A program made the translations under genes and the position numbers. Below, piece after piece: positions 53,896 through 63,432 of a stretch of 64,000 bases of DNA (position 1 is the stretch's first letter; the number at the start of each line of letters is the position of its first letter). Origin of the DNA: Clostridia bacterium (lineage in GTDB: Bacteria; Bacillota; Clostridia; Acetivibrionales; STF1-152); the NCBI GenBank assembly GCA_028280575.1, contig JANQLN010000021.1:1-64000 (forward strand). The letters are read 5' to 3'. The notes beneath the pieces are model-generated. The model was given only the letters and a program-made list of their open reading frames with translations. It was not told where the DNA came from and did not search any database.

Positions 53896-54001
53896 GGAGT
53901 CTGCCGGTAAAACCATATATACAGATTTTTTATAAATCTTCATGTTCTATGCAATATGACATTCCATATTATCTGAATACATGCCGTTTCCGGCAGACTC
54001 C
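53896..54001. repeat. 12-bp perfect inverted repeat spanning 106 bases
   Basis: GGAGTCTGCCGG (53896-53907) and CCGGCAGACTCC (53990-54001) are perfect inverted copies separated by 82 bases. The enclosed DNA has no open frame. Could be a small non-autonomous element or the base stem of a leader RNA on the AI-2E transcript. Confidence 0.6.
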
Positions 54002-54033
54002 CTGCCGATTATAATTACCGGAAAAATAAAATA

Positions 54034-54219
54034 TTACCTGAAAAGCTCCACAACATCACTTATAATCTGTCCCGATTTTCTCATAAAATCCCTTCCGTCA
54101 TGCATCATTTTACGCTTGTATTTCTTCCTGGACATATCGCCGTTCATCATCATGCTCATTGAAGCTCCTATAATGCCTCCTATTATTAATCCTTTTGTAA
54201 ATCCGCCTCTTTGCATCAT
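54034..54219 (-). CDS. YtxH-like small protein
   Basis: A 61-residue protein: basic/glycine start (MMQRGGFTKGLIIGGIIGAS), a hydrophobic helix, and a basic helical tail. It resembles YtxH-domain stress proteins. Start overlaps the PRC-barrel stop (ATGA), so translation is coupled. Its partner role is unknown. Confidence 0.65.
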   Translation of the reverse strand: MMQRGGFTKGLIIGGIIGASMSMMMNGDMSRKKYKRKMMHDGRDFMRKSGQIISDVVELFR

Positions 54220-54761
54220 TGTCGCTGTTCACTCCCTCCAAATAGTTTTTTAAGTCCTTTACCTGAGCTGATCATTTCTTCAAGCGACTGTTTGCCAACA
54301 ATCATTTGATCTTTTCCAAATTCAACATTCCCTATGAGCGGAATGACATTTCTTCCTTCTATTATGTCCTGCATTATACCATCTGTTATTTCTACACCTT
54401 CCATTATTCCATACTCAAAATCAAACAAAATATCTCTTACGGCTCCCAGCTCATCTCCTGAATCTGAAAATATTTTGTAGCCTCTTACTGAATTTTTTTT
54501 ACCGAACCTTTTTTTAAATTCCCCATTACTCATCTTTTTAATACATGAATGCTCGGTTACCACAATAGCATCTCTTCCCAGGCTTAAAATATTATCTTTT
54601 TCAATTACCTTTTTTTTTAGCTCGTAGCCATTTTGCTCAATCAATATACCTTTTAGCTTCCTTGTCTTTATATCAAACAGTACATCCTTGACAGCTCCCA
54701 TTTTAACGCCCTGTTTTGAATCAATAACAGGAAGGCCTATAACCTCATTACATTTAAGCAA
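54216..54761 (-). CDS. PRC-barrel domain protein
   Basis: A 181-residue protein with two PRC-barrel repeats: KCNEVIGLPVIDSKQGVKMG, AVKDVLFDIKTRKLKGILIE in the first and VRGYKIFSDSGDELGAVRDI, LFDFEYGIMEGVEITDG in the second. PRC barrels occur in ribosome-maturation and photosynthetic proteins; here the role is unknown. I choose the TTG at 54761, six bases after AAGGTG. First gene of a small operon with YtxH and perhaps AI-2E genes. Confidence 0.8.
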   Translation of the reverse strand: MLKCNEVIGLPVIDSKQGVKMGAVKDVLFDIKTRKLKGILIEQNGYELKKKVIEKDNILSLGRDAIVVTEHSCIKKMSNGEFKKRFGKKNSVRGYKIFSDSGDELGAVRDILFDFEYGIMEGVEITDGIMQDIIEGRNVIPLIGNVEFGKDQMIVGKQSLEEMISSGKGLKKLFGGSEQRQ

Positions 54762-54941
54762 TATTATCACCTTTTGTATTTTAAAAAAAATGATTTTAAT
54801 CTTATTATTGCAATTAACCTTTAAGAAAATTCATATTTTTAAGAGTGGAATAATTTACAATCAAATTGAATTTGAAATTCAATTGATTATTATAGACAGT
54901 TATGTGGTAAAGTATTAATAAAAGATTTTTGTGAGGTGCTT

Positions 54942-56291
54942 ATGAATTATAGAGAAGAGTTTTTGGCTTTGGGAATAAATATACCTGAAATTATACTTCC
55001 CAATAATAGTATTGATATGAACAAATGGTCTGTTGTCGCATGTGACCAGTTTACTTCCCAGCCGGATTACTGGAAGCAGGTAGAAAATATAGTTGGCAGC
55101 GCTCCCTCCACATTAAAAATGATTCTTCCTGAAGTCTATCTTGGAGCTGAAGATGAAACGGACAGAATAAAAAAAATTAACAATAATATGTATGAATACT
55201 TGCAAAAAGGCATACTGCAAACCCACAAGCCCGGTTTCATCTATGTGGAACGTACTGTAAACGGCAAGAACAGGAAGGGTCTTGTAATATCTATTGACCT
55301 GGAAAAATATGATTATTCTGAAGATGCCGCGTCCTTAATCCGTGCTACGGAAGGCACCGTAATTGACAGGCTGCCACCCCGAATCAGAATCAGGAAAAAT
55401 GCTCCGCTGGAAATTCCCCATGTAATGGTGCTTATTGATGATGCTGACAAGAAAATTATTGAACCGATTAAAGAGCATAAAAAAAACCTGCCAAGAGCTT
55501 ATGATTTTAAGCTCATGCAAGGGGGCGGCAGTATTGCAGGATACCATGTAAATGACAGCTTCCTTTTTGAATCAATTATTTCAGGCCTTAAAAATCTTAA
55601 AGACCCTGCAAATTACAAAAGCAGGTACCGGCTTACGCCGGACACTCCGGTGATGCTTTTTGCAATAGGAGACGGCAACCATTCTCTGGCATCTGCAAAA
55701 GCGCATTGGGAAAATATAAAGGCGGGCAATGACCCTGGACTGCTAAAAAATCATCCGGCAAGATATGCTCTTGTGGAGCTTGTTAATATTCACGATAAAG
55801 GCCTTGAATTTGAGCCCATACACAGGGTTATATTCAATGCAGATACGGATTCGTTTTTTGAAGGTATGAAAAAATTCTTAAATGATAATAATGCTTCGCT
55901 GAAAATAGAATATACGGCTTCCCTGGAAGAGGCAAAGCTGCTGGCATTAAAGCTCTCCGGCATTACTACCCATGTTATTCCTTTCATGTCAGCAAATTCC
56001 TTCGGGACAATTATCATAAATAATCCTCCCCATACCATTTCTATTGGAAGCTTGCAGGGATTTATTGATTTTTATTGTCCAAAAAACGGTATAGAGGTGG
56101 ATTACATCCATGGAAGCAGCCAGCTTGTCAAATTGGGAACTAAAAAAGGCAACATCGGCTTTTATATGCCTTCAATGGATAAGGGTGATTTTTTTAAAAC
56201 AATTATAAATGAGGGTGTTCTTCCTAAAAAATCATTTTCAATGGGTGAGGCGGAGGAAAAGAGATATTATATCGAATGCAGGAGGATATGA
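54942..56291 (+). CDS. DUF1015 family protein
   Basis: The 449-residue protein has MNKWSVVACDQFTSQPDYWK near 25, the family's characteristic W-x-V-V-A-C-D-Q-x-T-x-x-x-x-Y-W pattern, and FAIGDGNHSLASAKAHWENI near 240, a conserved G-D-G-N-H-S-L segment. The DUF1015 family has no established reaction. The ATG at 54942 is preceded by GTGAGG at suitable spacing. It is divergent from the PRC-barrel gene and probably a single gene. Confidence 0.88.
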   Translation: MNYREEFLALGINIPEIILPNNSIDMNKWSVVACDQFTSQPDYWKQVENIVGSAPSTLKMILPEVYLGAEDETDRIKKINNNMYEYLQKGILQTHKPGFIYVERTVNGKNRKGLVISIDLEKYDYSEDAASLIRATEGTVIDRLPPRIRIRKNAPLEIPHVMVLIDDADKKIIEPIKEHKKNLPRAYDFKLMQGGGSIAGYHVNDSFLFESIISGLKNLKDPANYKSRYRLTPDTPVMLFAIGDGNHSLASAKAHWENIKAGNDPGLLKNHPARYALVELVNIHDKGLEFEPIHRVIFNADTDSFFEGMKKFLNDNNASLKIEYTASLEEAKLLALKLSGITTHVIPFMSANSFGTIIINNPPHTISIGSLQGFIDFYCPKNGIEVDYIHGSSQLVKLGTKKGNIGFYMPSMDKGDFFKTIINEGVLPKKSFSMGEAEEKRYYIECRRI

Positions 56292-56343
56292 AGTATCAAA
56301 TGCTGAATAAAAAAGCATTTTTATTACGAATAGGTTAAAATGT

Positions 56344-56372
56344 TTGATTTTAAGGTTTCAGTATTGTATAAT
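56344..56372 (+). promoter_or_regulatory. Sigma-A promoter of the Pel-like operon
   Basis: TTGATT (56344-56349) and a perfect TATAAT (56367-56372) with a 17-base spacer. Predicted start near 56379, giving a 97-base leader before the PelF-like gene. The genes to the right edge are closely spaced or overlapping and can share this promoter. Confidence 0.7.
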
Positions 56373-56475
56373 CTTCAATATATTTATAGAAAAAAGGTAT
56401 TTTTAATATGCTATATATAGATTTTGGACATAATTTAAAAATTTAGCGCATTTTTATATTTGTGGGGAATGCTTC

Positions 56476-58224
56476 ATGAATAGCAAGTTAAAGGTTATGA
56501 TGGCTACTGAAGGTACTTACCCCTTTCACCTCGGAGGTGTCAGTAGCTGGTGTGATATGCTTGTTAATAATTTAAGCAAGAATATTGAATTCACTGTTTT
56601 TAGTATAATGATGAATCCTTTTGTTGAGGAAAAGTTTACCCTGCCCTATAATGCAAAGCTTATCAAGGTACCCCTGTGGGGAACGGAAGAGCCGAGCGAG
56701 CACCTGGAAATACCATTTTCTCAGGTATATATTGCAAAAAAGTACACGGTTGACAAAATAGTATCTGAAAAATTTATACCTCTTTTTGATGTATTTATTG
56801 AAGAAATCATCAGCCTTGACAAATCTCCGGAAAGGCTGGCAAACGTCATTTTGGAAATGTACAGGTTTTTTACCGAATACGAATATAAAAAGAGCTTTAA
56901 ATCAAAGCTTGTATGGGACCATTACAAAAAAATGATACTTGATTATGCCAAGGATAAAAATAACAATATGGCCCAGCCTGATATATATTCCCTTATACAG
57001 AGCCTGGGTTGGCTGTACAGGTTCTTTAATATAATTAATACTCCCATGCCGGCTGTTCATGTTTGCCATTCGGCTGCTGCGGCATTTTGCGGAGTGCCCT
57101 GTGTTTTGCTGAAATTACTCAACAAAACACCTTACCTGCTCACTGAGCATGGGATTTATTTAAGAGAACAATACCTTGCATTGTCAAAAAGGAACTATTC
57201 TTCCTTTTTAAATACTTTTTTAACAAGGATGATATTATCTATAGTAACATTAAGCTACCATTTTGCAGACCAGGTTTCGCCGGTATGCAGCTATAATACA
57301 AGATGGGAGAAAAAATTTGGTGTGGATAGCAAACGCCTTACCGTAATATATAACGGTGTGGATAAAAATGTTTTTACACCGTCTGGCAATGCCAAAAAAA
57401 ATAAAGTGCCTACGGTAGTTTCCATTGCCAGAATAGATCCTGTAAAGGATATAAAAACTCTGATAAAATCTGCTGCCGTCGTAAAACAGCAGCTGCCGGA
57501 TGTTAAATTTATTGTATATGGCTCAGTAGCAGTTCCTGAATATTTTGAAGAATGTAAAAAGCTTAAAGATGATCTTAAGCTTGATGATACCTTTATCTTT
57601 GGCGGACATCTGAAAAATGTAGCTGCCGGTTATTCTGCCGGAGATGTGATAGTACTGACAAGTATAACCGAGGGGTTTCCATATTCGGTTATTGAAGCAA
57701 TGATGTCGGGCAAGCCCGTTGTAGCTACCGATGTTGGAGGCATAAAGGAAGCCCTTGGAGGCGGTGGCATAGTAGTACAGCCACAAAACCGGGAGCAGAT
57801 CGCAAGCGGTATATTAAAGCTTTTGAAAAACCCGTCCCTTAGATTCGAACTGGGACAAGAAGCAAGAGAGCGTGCGCTGAATTATTTCACAACGGGAAGC
57901 TTTCTATCAATGTATTTAAGGAGCTACTTAAAGCTTGCACTCGCTCAAAAAACGGGTGAGAGGCCTAAAAGTATTACAAGGCTTAAGGAGCAAAAAATAT
58001 TATTGGAAGACGGCATGGTGCTGTTAAACAGAGGTCATGCCGCGGAGGCAATTAGTAAATTAAGAATGGCGGCAGATCAATATCCGACTTCACTTTCTGT
58101 TCCGGTAATACTTACCCAGATTGCATATGCATATAATATACTGGGTGAATACGACAGGTCGTTTAATGAACTTGAAAAAGCAAATATTATGAACAGTTTG
58201 TTAGGGCAAAGGAGTACGGGATAA
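56476..58224 (+). CDS. pelF: PelF-like family 4 glycosyltransferase with TPR-like tail
   Basis: A 582-residue cytosolic GT4 enzyme. EGTYPFHLGGVSSWCDMLVN near 12 is the PelF signature; HSAAAAFCGVPCVLL and LLTEHGIYLREQYLALSKRN are also PelF-like. The nucleotide-sugar site includes IYNGVDKNVF, SIARIDPVKDIKTLI and the E-x7-E motif in EGFPYSVIEAMMSGKPVVAT. PelF polymerises the Pel polysaccharide from UDP-GlcNAc or GalNAc. After the catalytic part (about 495) comes an 85-residue TPR-like extension (LLNRGHAAEAISKLRMAADQ ... QIAYAYNILGEYDRSFNELE), longer than the reference PelF. First gene of the operon. Confidence 0.88.
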   Translation: MNSKLKVMMATEGTYPFHLGGVSSWCDMLVNNLSKNIEFTVFSIMMNPFVEEKFTLPYNAKLIKVPLWGTEEPSEHLEIPFSQVYIAKKYTVDKIVSEKFIPLFDVFIEEIISLDKSPERLANVILEMYRFFTEYEYKKSFKSKLVWDHYKKMILDYAKDKNNNMAQPDIYSLIQSLGWLYRFFNIINTPMPAVHVCHSAAAAFCGVPCVLLKLLNKTPYLLTEHGIYLREQYLALSKRNYSSFLNTFLTRMILSIVTLSYHFADQVSPVCSYNTRWEKKFGVDSKRLTVIYNGVDKNVFTPSGNAKKNKVPTVVSIARIDPVKDIKTLIKSAAVVKQQLPDVKFIVYGSVAVPEYFEECKKLKDDLKLDDTFIFGGHLKNVAAGYSAGDVIVLTSITEGFPYSVIEAMMSGKPVVATDVGGIKEALGGGGIVVQPQNREQIASGILKLLKNPSLRFELGQEARERALNYFTTGSFLSMYLRSYLKLALAQKTGERPKSITRLKEQKILLEDGMVLLNRGHAAEAISKLRMAADQYPTSLSVPVILTQIAYAYNILGEYDRSFNELEKANIMNSLLGQRSTG

Positions 58225-58240
58225 GCCAGGAGGTTGCTGC

Positions 58241-58624
58241 ATGGAATTCAAAAGACAAATATTTGGTTACAGACCTGAAGATGTCTATACTAAATTGGAA
58301 AAGATGAACGAAGAACACACTGAATTGGTGAATAAATTAAAATCGGATATGGCACTTGTCAATGAGGAAATAGATAATCTTGAAAAGCAAAAAAAGGCTC
58401 TGGAACAAGAAATTGAAAATAATGCCCGGGACAGGCTTTTAGAAATTCTTTATGACAAATATATGAATGCTGTTAAAAAAGTATATCAAGTAAACAAAAT
58501 AATTACGACAAATATAGAAGATGAAAAATTTATTTTAAATGGTCTTAAGGAAAGGCAGGAAAAAATATCCAAGTCGATGGAGGAGTACATGGATAATTTG
58601 AAAAGTATAATTGATAGCCATTAA
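58241..58624 (+). CDS. DivIVA-like coiled-coil protein 1
   Basis: A 127-residue protein with MEFKRQIFGYRPEDVYTKLE at the start: the F-x(3)-F-G-Y-x(3)-D-V-x(2)-L pattern is like the membrane-binding head of DivIVA/GpsB proteins. The rest is a strongly charged coiled coil (EEIDNLEKQKKALEQEIENN). AGGAGG precedes the ATG. It sits 16 bases after pelF. A possible polar or septal scaffold for the glycosyltransferase; function not known. Confidence 0.6.
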   Translation: MEFKRQIFGYRPEDVYTKLEKMNEEHTELVNKLKSDMALVNEEIDNLEKQKKALEQEIENNARDRLLEILYDKYMNAVKKVYQVNKIITTNIEDEKFILNGLKERQEKISKSMEEYMDNLKSIIDSH

Positions 58625-58640
58625 GGGGGAATATGGCAAA

Positions 58641-59804
58641 ATGGGAAGCAAATATTTCGACCTCTCCTTTAAAGGTCTTAATATTAAAGAAGTTAATAAA
58701 TATATTAAAAATATGGAAAATAGTTACAAAGAACAATTGGATTTACTGGACGGAGAGTTGAAAAGCTTATCCGACAGGCGTACTATGCTCGAAAAAGATA
58801 TGGAAAAATTAAAAAATAAAAACCCCGGATATAATTTGGAGCTTCTTGAATTTGCGTTAAAATATACCGAAAAGCTTGATCTTCTTTTTAAGGATTTTAT
58901 AAAAAAGGAGTGTGTTGATTTAAATTCAGCATATAATGATAAATTAGGTAAATATAGGGAAAAGGCTAAAAATATGGAAAGTGGTATTTACAAGACAAAA
59001 GATTATTTACGCCTTTTTATGCAGGACATTGTAAAACTGATTAATAAAAGCAACGATACACCCCTACCGGAGTCTGATCCTTCAAAATCCAAAGAGAATA
59101 AACCAAGTATTCTATTGTTTAAAAAGGGACAGGAGCATTTAAAAGAAAAAAAACAATTGGAAAAAATAACGGCAGACGGCATTTCCTCATGGAATGGTGA
59201 AGGCATGAGGGAGGATAAAACAAAAGAAGCTGATGTATTGAATAAAGATACCATATTGCCGTTTAACAAAAAGGGTAAAACCCAAACCTCCCCCGGCAAA
59301 AGCGATTTTTGGGATATAGATGTTGATGAATTAACCGATGAATCCTTACCTGGAAGCGGGGACGGGGGCTTATTGGATGAAAATATCATTTTACCGGGCG
59401 TACCTCCGGCTTATAAAGAGCCTGAAGGGAATGATCCACGTGACTGCGAAGAAAGGGATGAACCACACACAAACCAAGGAGATGGCAAAGCAGCGGAAAA
59501 TGAAGAGAAAAACCCGGATACTGAAAATATGGATATGGCTAAAAGTTACAAGGAAGCTGCCGATGAAAAAGAAAGACCCGGTATTGTATCAAAATCAAGC
59601 AAGGCCCTGGAGATTGAAATTGACGAATTGAGAATTAAATATATAGTAGGTAAATTGGCAGGCAAGGATATTTTTGACAAGAACGGCAATATTGTGATAA
59701 GTGAAGGGAGCAAAATAACGCCGGAAGTTATTCAAAATGCTGAGAATGAAGAAAAGCTTGCCGAGCTTATTATAAATATGAAAATACCGGAATTTGGTGA
59801 ATAA
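58641..59804 (+). CDS. DivIVA-like coiled-coil protein 2 with C-terminal domain
   Basis: The 387-residue protein begins with KYFDLSFKGLNIKEVNKYIK, the same DivIVA-like head pattern as the previous gene, then a coiled coil to about 150, a long acidic, disordered linker rich in Lys/Asp/Glu/Pro, and a small conserved C-terminal domain (IKYIVGKLAGKDIFDKNGNI, VISEGSKITPEVIQNA) of about 60 residues that resembles a compact beta-barrel-like module. I choose the ATG at 58641, which has AAGGGGGA ten bases upstream. It lies between PelF- and PelG-like genes, suggesting a scaffold that links synthase parts. Confidence 0.6.
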   Translation: MGSKYFDLSFKGLNIKEVNKYIKNMENSYKEQLDLLDGELKSLSDRRTMLEKDMEKLKNKNPGYNLELLEFALKYTEKLDLLFKDFIKKECVDLNSAYNDKLGKYREKAKNMESGIYKTKDYLRLFMQDIVKLINKSNDTPLPESDPSKSKENKPSILLFKKGQEHLKEKKQLEKITADGISSWNGEGMREDKTKEADVLNKDTILPFNKKGKTQTSPGKSDFWDIDVDELTDESLPGSGDGGLLDENIILPGVPPAYKEPEGNDPRDCEERDEPHTNQGDGKAAENEEKNPDTENMDMAKSYKEAADEKERPGIVSKSSKALEIEIDELRIKYIVGKLAGKDIFDKNGNIVISEGSKITPEVIQNAENEEKLAELIINMKIPEFGE

Positions 59805-59809
59805 AGCTT

Positions 59810-61414
59810 ATGGAAAAAACAATAGCAGCACCAATTAATATTAATAGCAAGGCTTTTGATGCCCTGGTAGAGGAAATATGCAAAAGGAACAGTTCACCGC
59901 AGGACCACTACGAGGTTGCAGCTATTATTGAATCTATAGGCTGGAACGATACTATGATATCCCAAACTTTCGGGTGCGAAGATGTATTTGACCTGGCCTA
60001 CGAAGTATATATGTCCATAACGGGCAACACAATCTATACTTCTGCGGCACCAAAACAAAAAACAAGCTTTATAATGCTTATATTTATGTTTATCAAAAAC
60101 TTTCTAAGGGGAGCAATTTTTGCGCTGCCTATGGCAGTATCTGTATTTTCCATGCTGACCCTTAAATTTTCATTATGGTCATATCTATATCTTTCAACCG
60201 AGCTTGCAACCAGTATCGCAATCGGTACAATATTGAGCTTTATGACAGTCGGGGGTTTTACACAGGCTATAGCAAGGAAGGGTTTTGCATATGTAAAGCA
60301 GGGATACTACCACCTGGCAAAAAGGATTGTAATCAAATTTGTTAAATTCGGATATTTTACATGCTTTATAATATCCTGCCTGATGCTTTTTACAAATCTT
60401 TTCATTGAAGCCTTTCCCTACAGGATGACGATAGTTATAGTATTATTTTACTTTTTCCTGTCATCCATCTGGCTTTCCACAACAGTTATGTATATCCTGG
60501 AAAAAGAGCTGGCATTTACAGGCCTTACCATACTGGGTATTTTTATGGTTTACATTCTTTTTAGGGTTAAGAATCTTGATATAATTTTTTCTCAGATAAT
60601 ATCACTTATTGTTGTTTCCATACTGGCATTTTTGTATATTTTATATGTTTTTAAAAAGGCAGGAAAAAAACAGGAAGAAGGAAAAAAAGCTTCACTTCCC
60701 AGGATGTCCATAACACTTTATTCAATACTGCCCTACTTCACATACGGTTTTTTGTATTTTACACTCCTTTTTTCAGACCGGCTGACGGCCTGGTCTACAA
60801 ATAACACGTATATGCCTTATATCATATGGTTCAGAGGTGAATACGAGCTAGGGCTGGATTTCGCACTTTTACTATTGATAGTTCCAATGGGAATAATTGA
60901 AGTGGTTGTCAATAAATTTATGGTAGACATTGAAAAAGGCATGAAAAATTTCATGGGATATGAATCCCAGAGAATGAACAACCACTTTCTAAGGCAATAC
61001 TATCGTATTATTCCGGTAATTTTCCTGTTTTCTGCCGTAAGCGCGGTAATCGTATATTTTGTAGTTATGAATATAACCCATATACCTGTATTCAACATAC
61101 CTGTGGATCTAATCCCAAGCCAGGTAACACATTTTGTTTTTATTGTTGCACTTATTTCATATGCAGTTATTGCAATTGCTCTTATGAATGCCGTGATTCT
61201 TTTCTCTTTATCCCAGCCTGATTTTGCCGGACGTTCAACCCTGATTGCACTTATTTCCAATCTGGTTGTGGGATTTTTGCTGAGCAGGTGGATTGAATAC
61301 CATTATGCTGCTTTCGGTCTTATGGCAGGGGCAATTGTATTTCTAATCATGACAACAATTATGGTAATACGTGTATTGAAGGATCTGGATTATTATTTAT
61401 ACGCCGGAGCATAA
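59810..61414 (+). CDS. PelG-like polysaccharide export membrane protein
   Basis: A 534-residue protein with a soluble N-terminal segment of about 80 residues and roughly 12 hydrophobic segments afterwards. The region FLYFTLLFSDRLTAWSTNNT ... LGLDFALLLLIVPMGIIEVV follows the PelG pattern (Y-x(5)-D-[KR]-x(3)-W ... P-G-x-x) and is the main support. PelG is a Wzx-like transporter that works with PelF. It directly follows the coiled-coil gene; GGTGA is about nine bases before the ATG. The relation is distant, so a different polysaccharide flippase cannot be excluded. Confidence 0.6.
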   Translation: MEKTIAAPININSKAFDALVEEICKRNSSPQDHYEVAAIIESIGWNDTMISQTFGCEDVFDLAYEVYMSITGNTIYTSAAPKQKTSFIMLIFMFIKNFLRGAIFALPMAVSVFSMLTLKFSLWSYLYLSTELATSIAIGTILSFMTVGGFTQAIARKGFAYVKQGYYHLAKRIVIKFVKFGYFTCFIISCLMLFTNLFIEAFPYRMTIVIVLFYFFLSSIWLSTTVMYILEKELAFTGLTILGIFMVYILFRVKNLDIIFSQIISLIVVSILAFLYILYVFKKAGKKQEEGKKASLPRMSITLYSILPYFTYGFLYFTLLFSDRLTAWSTNNTYMPYIIWFRGEYELGLDFALLLLIVPMGIIEVVVNKFMVDIEKGMKNFMGYESQRMNNHFLRQYYRIIPVIFLFSAVSAVIVYFVVMNITHIPVFNIPVDLIPSQVTHFVFIVALISYAVIAIALMNAVILFSLSQPDFAGRSTLIALISNLVVGFLLSRWIEYHYAAFGLMAGAIVFLIMTTIMVIRVLKDLDYYLYAGA

Positions 61415-61422
61415 AGGAGGCT

Positions 61423-63432
61423 ATGATTTTGTACCTGCAATATGATTACAGCAGTTTTACAAGCCAGGCATCCCAATCGGTCAGGTATATAATGGCTTTT
61501 GTTTTCCTGTTTGTAATTGTACCAAGATTAATTTTAACGGGATATAAAAAAATATCTTTTGAAAATATTGTTTCCTGCTATATAAGGATTGTATTTTTTT
61601 ATATCCTTACAGGTTATTTGCTCGTAGCCCTCAAGCTCTATGAAGTGCTGGCGATTTTGCTCGTTCTCCTCGCCTTATATATTCGTAAATATGTATCTGA
61701 GAATAATATAGCCAATTTCCTTGAGCTCCTTTCAGTAGTACAATTGAAAATTTTGAACTACGCAGACGGTTTGAATTCTCCTTTAAATGCATTAAAAAAA
61801 ACATATTCAAAAATCTTAAAAGGCATTCACACTCTATTTTCATTAATTACAAGCACTCCTCAGGCAATCGTAAATAATTTATTATTAACGGCAGTCGTTG
61901 CCTATTCGGCATGGTTGAGATTTTATGACGCAATGCTTAACGCCGCACCTGCCATGTCCGACGCATATGTAACCCTTGCATGGATGAAATATATTGACCG
62001 CAGGATACTTTTTCATGATGAAATATATCCACAGGGTTTTCACATTTATCTTTCCTTTATACAAAAATTTTCAACGATAGACCCTCTTTATGTATTGAGG
62101 TACACAGGCCCGTTAAATGGCGTACTTATTGCATTAGGCCTTTATTTTACAATATCGGGACTTACAAAAAACAAAACTGCAGGAATAATTTCCGCTTTCC
62201 TGTACGGTGTCTGCGGTAATTTTATGACCCTGGAATGGGCACGGCAAGCATCTACAAACTCACAGGAATTCGCTTTCGTTTTCATTCTCCCCTCACTTTA
62301 TTTTCTTTATAAATATATAAAGGAAAATAAAAAATCAGACCTTATTACGGCGGGGATTGGCATTACAATAACCGGTCTTGTACACACACTGGCTTTCATG
62401 CTATGTGGTATTGGAATGGGTGTAATACTTTTTATTGTCCTGACGGAAAAAAACAAAATTAACAGATGGAATACCGGTTTGAAAATAATTATTACCGGAA
62501 TCCTATCGGTCCTTATATCAATGACCCCAATAGGATTAGGCCTGCTTTTAAAGAAAAGGGCAAATGAATCCGCAGCAAATTATCTGGCCAGTACGGCAAA
62601 TGACATCCTTTCCCCTACCCTTATAACATCTGATTACATTGCCCTTTTTGCAATATCCGTCATTTTTTTATTTGTATTGTTCAACTTATTCAAGTGGAAC
62701 AAATTATCCATGGAAAAGTTCATACTGTTATTTTCCATTTCAACTTTTACTCTCCACTATATGGGGGGGCCGATTACAAAAAGTATAATGGTATCTTCAC
62801 GTTCGGGTGAATTGTGGGCAATTGTATCAGCAGCTTCAATCGGTACAGGTTTTTATATCCTTACAAGGATATTCAAGCATGCGAAAAACAGCAGTCTGAT
62901 AATTTCGCTTGCAGGCTTTGCAGCCGTGGCATTTGTTGTTTTCTCAATAAATCCCCAACATATTGCTCCTTATAAAATGGAATGGAACAGTACGGTGGAG
63001 CAATATTTAAGTATAAGCAAGAATTTCAGGCCCACAAACTGGACTATTGTCTCTTCACAGTATGAAAGCTATGACCTGGCCTTAGGCAAAGGCTATCACA
63101 ATTATGTCGACAGCCTGCTGGAAAAAATAGACCCTGAAAAAGACCCAAAGGATAGCTTCGGCATTGATTACGGTGAAGATATTTTTATTTACTATGAAAA
63201 AGTCATATTCCAGCTTCCCCAAAGCAATCACATATATGACCTTTTAGAAGAGGATTATGAAAGGAGAAAGCTGGAAAGAGAACAATTAGAGCAATGGATT
63301 GCGGACTATAAAAAAAATAATGACAACATGACCGTATATTACGAGGATGAAGTTTTAAAAGTATACCATATTAAAATAAAAATGGATGAAGAAGAGAAAA
63401 ATAAAAGGATATGGGGGTCAGGACGGGTATGA
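61423..63432 (+). CDS. GT-C-like polytopic membrane protein 1
   Basis: A 669-residue protein with about 14 hydrophobic segments. The region LLTAVVAYSAWLRFYDAMLN ... PAMSDAYVTLAWMKYIDRRI contains the D-x-x-x-T-L-x-W arrangement found in the first extracellular loop of GT-C glycosyltransferases, which use lipid-linked sugars. A soluble C-terminal part (about 560-669) is charged. AAAGGAGG precedes the ATG. The next gene is a relative (see findings). Possible role: side-chain or lipid-carrier sugar transfer for the Pel-like polymer; no activity can be assigned. Confidence 0.65.
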   Translation: MILYLQYDYSSFTSQASQSVRYIMAFVFLFVIVPRLILTGYKKISFENIVSCYIRIVFFYILTGYLLVALKLYEVLAILLVLLALYIRKYVSENNIANFLELLSVVQLKILNYADGLNSPLNALKKTYSKILKGIHTLFSLITSTPQAIVNNLLLTAVVAYSAWLRFYDAMLNAAPAMSDAYVTLAWMKYIDRRILFHDEIYPQGFHIYLSFIQKFSTIDPLYVLRYTGPLNGVLIALGLYFTISGLTKNKTAGIISAFLYGVCGNFMTLEWARQASTNSQEFAFVFILPSLYFLYKYIKENKKSDLITAGIGITITGLVHTLAFMLCGIGMGVILFIVLTEKNKINRWNTGLKIIITGILSVLISMTPIGLGLLLKKRANESAANYLASTANDILSPTLITSDYIALFAISVIFLFVLFNLFKWNKLSMEKFILLFSISTFTLHYMGGPITKSIMVSSRSGELWAIVSAASIGTGFYILTRIFKHAKNSSLIISLAGFAAVAFVVFSINPQHIAPYKMEWNSTVEQYLSISKNFRPTNWTIVSSQYESYDLALGKGYHNYVDSLLEKIDPEKDPKDSFGIDYGEDIFIYYEKVIFQLPQSNHIYDLLEEDYERRKLEREQLEQWIADYKKNNDNMTVYYEDEVLKVYHIKIKMDEEEKNKRIWGSGRV

